In this document: one piece after another, positions 1-4,283 of the stretch
How the letters are laid out: the number at the start of each line of letters is the position of its first letter
Numbering within the stretch: the stretch's first letter is position 1
Source of the DNA: Candidatus Aminicenantota bacterium
GTDB taxonomy: Bacteria; Acidobacteriota; Aminicenantia; Aminicenantales; Saccharicenantaceae
Length of the DNA stretch: 5,587 bases
Assembly: GCA_011048485.1 (NCBI GenBank)
Contig: DSDX01000372.1
Coordinates: 1-5,587, forward strand
Direction: 5' to 3'
Position numbers and translations under genes: made by a program
The notes under the pieces: model-generated
The model's database searches: none
Seen by the model: only the letters and a program-made list of their open reading frames with translations
What the model was told of the DNA's origin: nothing

Positions 1-369
1 CTCGGCTGCGGGGCCCACCTCGCCTCCCTGCGGCGGACGTCGTCGGGCTCCTTCGGACTGGCCGAGGCGGTGCCGCTGGAGGCCCTAGAGGAGGCCGCCG
101 GGCGGGGCGAAGCGGCCCGCTACATCCGGCCTCTCGAGGGGCTTCTGCCCCGGGCCCCGTCCGTCGTCGTCCGCCCCGAAGCGGAAGCCTATGTCCGGAA
201 CGGCCGCCGCCTCGAGCCGGCTCAACTGCTCGAGCCCGCCGGGGTTATCCCCCGCCGGCGGGCCGGGGAGGACGTGACGAGGATCCTATCGTCCGACGGG
301 CGCCTCCTCGCCCTCGGCCGACCGGCCCCCGACGGGACCGCGATCCACCCCTTCCTCGTCCTCTCCTGA
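1..369 (+). CDS. truB: tRNA pseudouridine(55) synthase TruB, C-terminal part (5' end outside window)
   Basis: The reading frame is open from base 1 to the TGA at 367-369 and gives 122 residues, so the start lies upstream of the window. TruB converts uridine 55 in the T-loop of tRNAs to pseudouridine in the cytoplasm. The first residues contain the conserved TruB block GAHLASLRRTSSGSFGL (about residues 4-20), which in the family follows the catalytic domain. The rest, with R/P-rich linkers and a short beta-rich tail (DGRLLALGRPAPDG), fits the variable PUA-like C-terminal domain. A GTG at 70 could be mistaken for a start, but the family signature lies upstream of it. The catalytic Asp is outside the window and cannot be checked. 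The DUF507 genes follow after 64 bases on the same strand, so read-through is plausible. The identification rests mainly on the LRRT-SG-F motif and I am fairly sure of it. Confidence 0.85.
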   Translation, partial: LGCGAHLASLRRTSSGSFGLAEAVPLEALEEAAGRGEAARYIRPLEGLLPRAPSVVVRPEAEAYVRNGRRLEPAQLLEPAGVIPRRRAGEDVTRILSSDGRLLALGRPAPDGTAIHPFLVLS

Positions 370-395
370 AGCCCCCGCCGAGGCGAGAATCGGCC

Positions 396-424
396 TTGAA
401 ATTTTGGCTCCACTAAGGTAAAGT
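396..424 (+). promoter_or_regulatory. possible weak sigma70-type promoter before the DUF507 pair
   Basis: TTGAAA at 396-401 and TAAAGT at 419-424 are separated by 17 bases and match the -35 and -10 consensus at 5/6 and 4/6. The start site would fall only a few bases before the ATG at 434, leaving almost no leader. The ribosome site AAGGGG at 425-430 would then lie in the promoter and not in the transcript. Read-through from truB may therefore be the main source of mRNA. Confidence 0.3.
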
Positions 425-433
425 AAGGGGATT

Positions 434-712
434 ATGCGGCTCAATAGAAACCAAATCGAGCATCTGGCTTCGGTGATCTTGCGCAATCTGAACAAGGAAG
501 GCAAGCTCATCGTCGAGGACAAGGGCCGGCTGCTCGATGAGGTGACGGCGCTCCTTTTCGAGGAGTTCCAGAAGGAGGACCGCCTCGACCAGGAGGTCCG
601 CGAGATCCTCAGCCAGCACATGGAGAAAATCCGCCGGGAGAACATCGAGTATCAGGCCATGTTCAAGGAGGTCAAGAAAAAGCTGGCCCGGGAGAAGGGG
701 ATCGTCCTATGA
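434..712 (+). CDS. DUF507 family protein, first of a tandem pair
   Basis: This 92-residue protein is recognised as DUF507 (PF04368), a family of small bacterial proteins of unknown function, by its opening MRLNRNQIEHLASVIL and its length, which is typical of the family. No signal peptide or membrane segment is visible, so it is probably cytoplasmic. It is strongly charged. From about residue 34 to the end it looks almost wholly helical, with heptad-like E/K/L patterning that could form a helical bundle or coiled coil. The ATG start fits the family's usual N-terminus. It is preceded by AAGGGG only 3 bases away, an unusually short spacing. Its stop overlaps the start of the next gene by 4 bases (ATGA), so the two are probably made together. 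The next gene encodes a paralogue sharing the R-L-x-R-x-x-I-x-x-L pattern. No biochemical role can be assigned from the sequence. Confidence 0.85.
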   Translation: MRLNRNQIEHLASVILRNLNKEGKLIVEDKGRLLDEVTALLFEEFQKEDRLDQEVREILSQHMEKIRRENIEYQAMFKEVKKKLAREKGIVL

Positions 713-999
713 GCAGCCGGCTGTCGCGCGAGAAGATCAACTACCTGTCCCGTCAGGTCCTCAATATCCTCGAAACGGACGACCAGGTCGATTTCCTGGA
801 CGATCCCAACGAGGTCCGCCTGATCATCGTCAGGTCCATCGAAGAGGAAATGATGCTCTACGAGGCCATCGACAGGAAGGCCATCGACAAGATCCAATCC
901 CAGAAAAAGGCCATCGAAGAGGGTTCCCGGGAGTGGGAGATCCTCTACCGCAAGTATTACAACGACGAGCTGTCCAAGCTCGGCAAGCTCTCCGACTGA
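709..999 (+). CDS. DUF507 family protein, second of a tandem pair
   Basis: This 96-residue protein opens with SRLSREKINYLSRQVLNIL, the same N-terminal pattern as its upstream neighbour (R-L-[NS]-R-x-x-I-x-[HY]-L). Like it, the remainder is highly charged and helix-prone, ending in a Y-x-x-[ED]-L-x-K-L type tail. It is a second DUF507 member. Its ATG overlaps the upstream stop in an ATGA junction, and AAGGGG at 695-700 lies 8 bases before the start, so translational coupling is likely. Acidic residues dominate the middle (DDQVDFLDDPNE, then SIEEEMM), whereas the first paralogue is more mixed. This could reflect two complementary subunits, but that is inference. There is no signal peptide, membrane segment or catalytic motif. 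The function is unknown. Confidence 0.85.
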   Translation: MSSRLSREKINYLSRQVLNILETDDQVDFLDDPNEVRLIIVRSIEEEMMLYEAIDRKAIDKIQSQKKAIEEGSREWEILYRKYYNDELSKLGKLSD

Positions 1000-1037
1000 C
1001 CCCGCCTGCCTACCGAAGCGAACGATGTGAGCGGAGG

Positions 1038-1077
1038 GCAGAAATCCGCCGGAGCAGACACGGAGGCGGATTTCTGC
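1038..1077. repeat. 13-bp perfect inverted repeat, 14-base loop
   Basis: GCAGAAATCCGCC at 1038-1050 is the exact reverse complement of GGCGGATTTCTGC at 1065-1077, with 14 bases between. It begins 38 bases after the second DUF507 stop. No T-run follows on either strand, so it is not a standard intrinsic terminator. It could cap the 3' end of the DUF507 mRNA, or be the core of a small repeat element. Confidence 0.75.
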
Positions 1078-1088
1078 GAAATATCGGA

Positions 1089-1121
1089 GGAGAGGTCTTT
1101 CTTGAGATTTTCCCCCTCTCC
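1089..1121. repeat. 7-bp inverted repeat, 19-base loop
   Basis: GGAGAGG at 1089-1095 pairs with CCTCTCC at 1115-1121. The loop is rich in T on the plus strand. It is short enough to be chance, but it sits directly after the stronger inverted repeat and may belong to the same structured block. Confidence 0.35.
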
Positions 1122-1191
1122 AGCAACGGGGGTCGTCGAGGCAACGCCCATCGCCGCCACGGGAGGGAATCCGGAGATGACGGAGAAGAAC

Positions 1192-1222
1192 AAAAAAGGG
1201 CCGGGGACGCTGTCCCCGGCCC
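1192..1222 (-). terminator. strong intrinsic terminator of the PKD/barrel gene
   Basis: GGGCCGGGGAC at 1198-1208 and GTCCCCGGCCC at 1212-1222 form a perfect 11-bp, almost all G+C stem with a 3-base loop. Read on the minus strand, the stem is followed at once by six T residues (the A-run at 1192-1197). It starts 27 bases after the stop codon of the minus-strand gene. The plus strand has no T-run after the stem, so it should act in one direction, although the stem could still slow convergent polymerases. Confidence 0.9.
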
Positions 1223-1249
1223 TGTCAGAGTCTTGGCGGGTGGCGCGGC

Positions 1250-2722
1250 CTAGAACAGGAACCTGAAGCCGGCGCCGGCCTTCCAGTTGTGCTCGAAGGA
1301 GCGGCCGATCGGCATGCGGAATTCGAAGAACAGCTGCCCCTTGCTCGTCCACTTGTCGATGACGTCGAAGCCGGCCTGGACGGGGATGTCGACCCCGAAC
1401 TTGTGGTTTTCGTCCTTGGGCTGGGTGTTCGAGCTCACGCCGACGCCGGTGCCGATGAAGAAGCTCTCGAAATGCCCGTTGATCAGCGCCTCGGCGTTGA
1501 AGACGATCTTCCAGGGATCGCCGGCGAACGGGATGCCGCCTCCGCCGGTCAGGGTGAAGCTCCACTGGTCGGGCGTGATCCAGGCCAAGAGCCCCGCGCG
1601 GAGGAATCCGTAAAGGGCGGTGCTGCCGCCGTAGATCCCCAGTCCGCCGCCGACGTTCCAGTAGAGCGTCTTCTGCGTGACCTCGAAGGTCAGCCGGCAG
1701 GGATCGGAAGCCGAGGACTGGGCCCCGTCGTTGTCGAAGACGGTCACGTTGATCGTGTAGACCCCGGCCTTGGCGAAGACCTTCTCCCAGGTCCAGGGCT
1801 TGCGCGTCGTCACGCACGTGTCCATAACGTTGCCCTCGGAGTCGAGCATCTCGAAGACGATCTTGCTGATCTCGCCGTCCGGGTCCGACGATCCGGAGGC
1901 GTCGAAGGTGATGGGCCGCCCGACGTAGTCCTCGCACGGCATGCAGGACGTCCACAGCTTGCAGATGGGCTGGAAGTTGACGGCCACTTTGGCCACCCCG
2001 GCGCATTCGGCGACCTTGTCGTCCAGGCCGACGACCCGGCCCTTGAACGTATACTCGCCGGGTCTGTCGAACTTGGTCTGCCACTTGGGCGACTGGGGGG
2101 TCAGTTCCTGCGTCGCGATCCTCTGCCCCTGGGCGTCCATGACCTCGACGGTCATCGACTTGGCGTTCTGCGAGCCGCTCATGTCCACGGTCACGGGATC
2201 GTTGGCGTTGGTGCGGGCCGGGGTGACGACCAGGCTGCAGACGGCCGGCGGGATAAGGTCCTTGACCTCGCTGCCGAGAGCGATGTTGCCGCAGCCCTTG
2301 GGGATGATGAAGGCGTACTGCTTCCAGTCCTTCTCGACCGGGACGATGAACACCGGGAGGGCCTCCTTGCCGGCCCATTCGATGTTCCGGGCGACCTTGA
2401 CCTGTCCGTGGGACTTGAACAGCATCCAGGGCAGGACCTCGCCGATGGGGATCGTCGTGTCCAGCCATTCGGCCGTCTTCATCTGCTCCATGAACGGCTC
2501 ATAGAGCTCGGCGTTCCCGGCCATCTCGAAACCGGTCCTGATCTCGGCCGCGTGGGCGTCGAAAAGGCCCTTGAGGACCGCCGGCGTCGGCTCCTGGCCC
2601 TTGACCATCGCGAACGTGTAGACGCCGACCCTGCGGAGCTTGGTGGTCTGGGCAAGGGACATGGCCGTGCAGACGACGAGCGTCATAGCGACGAAGATAA
2701 GGGCGAACTTACGGTGCTTCAT
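1250..2722 (-). CDS. secreted PKD-domain protein with C-terminal outer-membrane beta-barrel
   Basis: The 490-residue product begins with a signal peptide (KHRK basic start, hydrophobic core, likely cleavage after SLA at residue 24). Residues 25-160 form a mixed region with no family I recognise. Residues 161-249 look like a divergent Ig/PKD fold (PVTVDMSGS, then PGEYTFKGRV). Residues 253-349 are a clear PKD domain (ITFDASGSSDPDGEI, then KAGVYTINVTVFDNDG). Residues 353-490 alternate hydrophobic and polar residues in about eight stretches, Gly- and aromatic-rich, ending in FRFLF; a terminal Phe is the usual sorting mark for outer-membrane barrels. I infer a small OmpA-like barrel carrying a periplasmic or surface domain for protein or glycan contact. 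Eight Cys remain after cleavage, three of them clustered at 254-263, which suggests disulphides. The ATG follows AGGAGG (2730-2735) by 7 bases. The gene has its own promoter and terminator, so it is probably monocistronic. Confidence 0.75.
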   Translation of the reverse strand: MKHRKFALIFVAMTLVVCTAMSLAQTTKLRRVGVYTFAMVKGQEPTPAVLKGLFDAHAAEIRTGFEMAGNAELYEPFMEQMKTAEWLDTTIPIGEVLPWMLFKSHGQVKVARNIEWAGKEALPVFIVPVEKDWKQYAFIIPKGCGNIALGSEVKDLIPPAVCSLVVTPARTNANDPVTVDMSGSQNAKSMTVEVMDAQGQRIATQELTPQSPKWQTKFDRPGEYTFKGRVVGLDDKVAECAGVAKVAVNFQPICKLWTSCMPCEDYVGRPITFDASGSSDPDGEISKIVFEMLDSEGNVMDTCVTTRKPWTWEKVFAKAGVYTINVTVFDNDGAQSSASDPCRLTFEVTQKTLYWNVGGGLGIYGGSTALYGFLRAGLLAWITPDQWSFTLTGGGGIPFAGDPWKIVFNAEALINGHFESFFIGTGVGVSSNTQPKDENHKFGVDIPVQAGFDVIDKWTSKGQLFFEFRMPIGRSFEHNWKAGAGFRFLF

Positions 2723-2729
2723 CGAGAAT

Positions 2730-2735
2730 CCTCCT
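2730..2735 (-). promoter_or_regulatory. ribosome binding site of the PKD/barrel gene, next to a small hairpin
   Basis: AGGAGG on the minus strand, 7 bases before the ATG at 2722, fixes this start. Just upstream in the leader, TCGTC and GACGA can pair around an 11-base loop (about 2735-2755). This places a small stem directly against the ribosome site, which may or may not affect translation. Confidence 0.6.
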
Positions 2736-2772
2736 CGTCGATAAGGTAAGGACGAACTTCATCCCTTCCGCA

Positions 2773-2801
2773 TTTATATGCGAGCCGGTCCCCGTTGTCA
2801 A
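2773..2801 (-). promoter_or_regulatory. sigma70-type promoter of the PKD/barrel gene
   Basis: On the minus strand TTGACA (2801-2796) is a perfect -35 box. Seventeen bases later TATAAA (2778-2773) matches the -10 consensus at 5/6. The predicted start near 2766 gives a leader of about 44 bases that includes the ribosome site. This is one of the strongest promoters by consensus in the window, in keeping with an abundant envelope protein. Confidence 0.8.
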
Positions 2802-2848
2802 GCAAAATCAACGCTTTCCCCGCCCCCGCCCGGGTCGCCGAAAGGTGC

Positions 2849-2878
2849 TTGTCGGGTCGTGCCGGTTTTTGGTATAAT
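2849..2878 (+). promoter_or_regulatory. extended -10 promoter of the ACT-domain gene
   Basis: TATAAT at 2873-2878 is a perfect -10 box, preceded by TGG so that it reads as an extended -10. TTGTCG at 2849-2854, 18 bases upstream, is a moderate -35 (4/6). The start site near 2885 leaves a leader of about 17 bases with the ribosome site AGGAGG at 2890-2895. It diverges from the promoter of the PKD/barrel gene, with under 50 bases between the two -35 boxes. Confidence 0.75.
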
Positions 2879-2901
2879 GCCCGTCCGTCAGGAGGACCCC
2901 C

Positions 2902-3297
2902 GTGACCCATCTGAGCGAAGAAACCGAACTCACCGTCACGACTCCGGACGAACCCGGCATCTTCGGGCGCGTCCTTGGCACCCTGGCCAACGCCGGGGTC
3001 AACGTCAGAGCCTACTACGTCTACTCCGAGGCCGGCGGCGGGCATTTCCATCTCGTCACCTCGGACGCCAAGAAGGCGGAAACGGCCCTGCGGTCCCTGG
3101 GCTACAAGGTCAAATCCAAGAAGGTCGTCGCCATCCTGGTCACGGACCGGATCGGCGCCGGGGCCGAGATCGGGGCGTTGCTGGGCAACGCCATCGTCGA
3201 CATCCGCTACTCCTACGGGTCCTCGGCGGGCGAGGGCAAGACCCTTCTCGTCTTCCATACCAGCAACAACCGCAAAGCCGTCGATACCTTGAAATGA
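2902..3297 (+). CDS. tandem ACT-domain protein
   Basis: The 131-residue product consists of two ACT-like regulatory domains and nothing else. The first spans about residues 8-70, with TTPDEPGIFGRVLGTLANAGVNV, the typical ACT loop and helix in which the D-x-P-G-x-[LF] turn often lies near a ligand site. The second spans about 73-131 and is more divergent: its opening VAILVTDRIGAGAEIGALLGNA lacks the P-G turn. ACT domains usually bind amino acids and control attached enzymes. Here no enzyme is attached, so the protein may act in trans or as a ligand sensor; its target is unknown. It should be cytoplasmic, with no signal peptide. The start is GTG, supported by AGGAGG six bases upstream and by the ACT fold beginning soon after. 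The next gene has its own promoter, so this one may stand alone. No terminator is visible after its stop. Confidence 0.8.
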   Translation: MTHLSEETELTVTTPDEPGIFGRVLGTLANAGVNVRAYYVYSEAGGGHFHLVTSDAKKAETALRSLGYKVKSKKVVAILVTDRIGAGAEIGALLGNAIVDIRYSYGSSAGEGKTLLVFHTSNNRKAVDTLK

Positions 3298-3314
3298 CCC
3301 CGGCGCGAATTCCG

Positions 3315-3343
3315 TTGACAAGGCCTGGGAGTTATCATAGAAT
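3315..3343 (+). promoter_or_regulatory. sigma70-type promoter of the exbD/tolR-like gene
   Basis: TTGACA at 3315-3320 is a perfect -35 box. Seventeen bases later TAGAAT at 3338-3343 matches the -10 at 5/6. Transcription would begin near 3350, giving a leader of about 26 bases with AAGGAGG at 3364-3370. This suggests that exbD, and perhaps the gene after it, is transcribed independently of the ACT gene. Confidence 0.8.
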
Positions 3344-3375
3344 ACGTCCCTTAGAGTTGTTCCAAGGAGGCCCTC

Positions 3376-3765
3376 ATGGCAAAAGCCGAGCCTAACGTCG
3401 TTCCGCTCTGCGACGTCCTTCTCGTTCTTCTCATCATCTTCATGGTCATCACGCCCTTGGTCCAGAAGGGCATCGACGTCAAGCTGCCCGAAACGTCCGA
3501 CGCCTCGAGCGGCGGCCAGCCGACCGGCCTCATCGTCATGACCCTGAAGGCCGTCGACGTCGTCGATATCAACGGCACGCCGACCGAGATCCGCGGCCTC
3601 CTCGAAGAGCTCCGCCGCGTCTACAGCACGCGCCAGGACAAGACCATCTTCATCCGCGCCTATGCCAACCTGTCCTTCGCCAGCGTCATGGAGGTCATCG
3701 ACATCGCCCGCGGCGCCGGCGTCGAGACGCTGGCCCTCGTCCCCGAATACATCATCGAGGAATAG
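3376..3765 (+). CDS. ExbD/TolR family biopolymer transport protein
   Basis: The 129-residue product is an ExbD/TolR-type inner-membrane protein. Members join an ExbB/TolQ proton channel and use the proton gradient to drive TonB- or Tol-linked work across the periplasm. The signature EPNVVPLCDVLLVLLIIFMVITPLV (first 20 residues from position 5) carries the essential membrane Asp at residue 13 within the single transmembrane helix (about 11-29). Residues 30-129 are the periplasmic domain, with the family pattern of an I-NG turn, then IFIRA and a final GVETLALVPE. Two points are odd. The cytoplasmic tail before the helix is very short (about 10 residues, against about 20 in E. coli). The position after IRA, usually Asp in my recollection of the family, is Tyr95. 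No exbB or tonB gene is near. AAGGAGG lies 5 bases before the ATG. ExbD and TolR cannot be told apart here, so no symbol is given. Confidence 0.88.
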   Translation: MAKAEPNVVPLCDVLLVLLIIFMVITPLVQKGIDVKLPETSDASSGGQPTGLIVMTLKAVDVVDINGTPTEIRGLLEELRRVYSTRQDKTIFIRAYANLSFASVMEVIDIARGAGVETLALVPEYIIEE

Positions 3766-3779
3766 AGCCGGGCGGCTCT
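3764..3779. other. small hairpin between exbD-like and thioredoxin-like genes
   Basis: AGAGCC at 3764-3769 and GGCTCT at 3774-3779 form a 6-bp perfect stem with a GGGC loop. The stem overlaps the last bases of the exbD-like stop codon (TAG, 3763-3765) and ends 12 bases before the next ATG. Only two T residues follow, so it is unlikely to be an efficient terminator. Confidence 0.4.
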
Positions 3780-3791
3780 TGCGGCGCGGCC

Positions 3792-4268
3792 ATGGTTAGA
3801 TCTTTCATCATCCCCGTTCTCATCGTCGCGGCGTCCGTCCTGGCCTTGCCCGCATTTGCCGGCCAGGATCTGGTCGGGCCCGTCAGCCGCGAGGACATCC
3901 TGGCGCACAGCCCCGCTTGGCGGGACGGCGTCGCCGCCTATGCGCCCGATCCGGCCGCCATCGAGAAGTTGCGCGGCCTGACCCGCGAAACTCGCATCGA
4001 GGTTTTTCTGGCCACGTGGTGCCGCGACAGCGTGGCCCATGTCCCGGCCTTTTTCAAGGTCCTCGACCTCGCCGACACCCCCCGTCTCGAAGTCAGCTAC
4101 GTGGCCCTCCCACGGGCCAGGGAGGAGCGGGCGCCCTATTGCGGGGACAGGGCGATCGAGAGGATCCCGACGTTCATCGTGTTCGTCGGCGGCCGGGAGG
4201 CCGGGCGGATCGTCGAGACGCCCGAAACGTCGGTCGAAGCGGACCTGGTCCGCATCCTCGGGCTCTGA
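3792..4268 (+). CDS. secreted thioredoxin-fold protein with CxxS active site
   Basis: The 158-residue product has a signal peptide (hydrophobic residues 5-19, likely cleavage after AFA at 23), so it should work in the periplasm. About residues 55-155 fit a thioredoxin fold: IEVFLATWCRDS places the nucleophile Cys77 after a beta strand, and RIPTF supplies the cis-Pro (Pro126) opposite it. The second active-site Cys of a normal CxxC is Ser80, so the protein cannot form the usual disulphide in its motif. Cys117, nine residues before the cis-Pro, might serve as partner. Monothiol or CxxS members can act in disulphide exchange or reduction, or have lost redox activity; which applies here is open. 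The ATG is 26 bases after the exbD-like stop with no clean ribosome site, which suggests co-transcription and modest translation. It converges on the acyl-CoA dehydrogenase gene, only 15 bases away. Confidence 0.75.
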   Translation: MVRSFIIPVLIVAASVLALPAFAGQDLVGPVSREDILAHSPAWRDGVAAYAPDPAAIEKLRGLTRETRIEVFLATWCRDSVAHVPAFFKVLDLADTPRLEVSYVALPRAREERAPYCGDRAIERIPTFIVFVGGREAGRIVETPETSVEADLVRILGL

Positions 4269-4283
4269 GGCCCTCCCCCGCCC

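Larger units (their letters stand above)
1000..1197. other. non-coding stretch between convergent genes, with inverted repeats
   Basis: I find no convincing gene here. A frame opening at 1027 runs into and past the terminator hairpin of the opposite gene, has no family features and lacks a ribosome site. The stretch instead holds a long perfect inverted repeat (1038-1077), a shorter one (1089-1121), and the U-tract side of the terminator at its right end. Its patchwork of short purine-rich motifs differs from the flanking codon-structured DNA. It could be a degenerate interspersed repeat or a structured 3' region of the DUF507 transcript. Confidence 0.5.

Noticed and set aside
1027..1266. 79-codon open frame on the plus strand in the gap after the DUF507 pair
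   Set aside because: It has no ribosome site or recognisable family, and it reads through the terminator palindrome and into the 3' end of the well-supported minus-strand gene.
957..2468. 503-codon open frame on the minus strand
   Set aside because: It lies in a shifted frame over the PKD/barrel gene. Its product is Arg/Gly/Pro-rich low-complexity sequence, as expected for a shadow frame in GC-rich DNA, whereas the chosen frame has a signal peptide and PKD motifs.
2640..2722. Possible lipoprotein signal (Cys18) in the PKD/barrel protein
   Set aside because: The residues before Cys18 are V-V, not the small residue needed at -1, and an ordinary signal peptidase I site (SLA, residues 22-24) follows.
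1289..2749. 486-codon open frame on the plus strand opposite the PKD/barrel gene
   Set aside because: It is antisense to a clear gene, has no domain, and is made of Asp/Gly/Leu/Arg-rich sequence typical of the complement of G/C-biased codons.
2719..3321. 200-codon minus-strand frame opposite the ACT gene
   Set aside because: It overlaps the promoters and the ACT gene in antisense and shows no family features.
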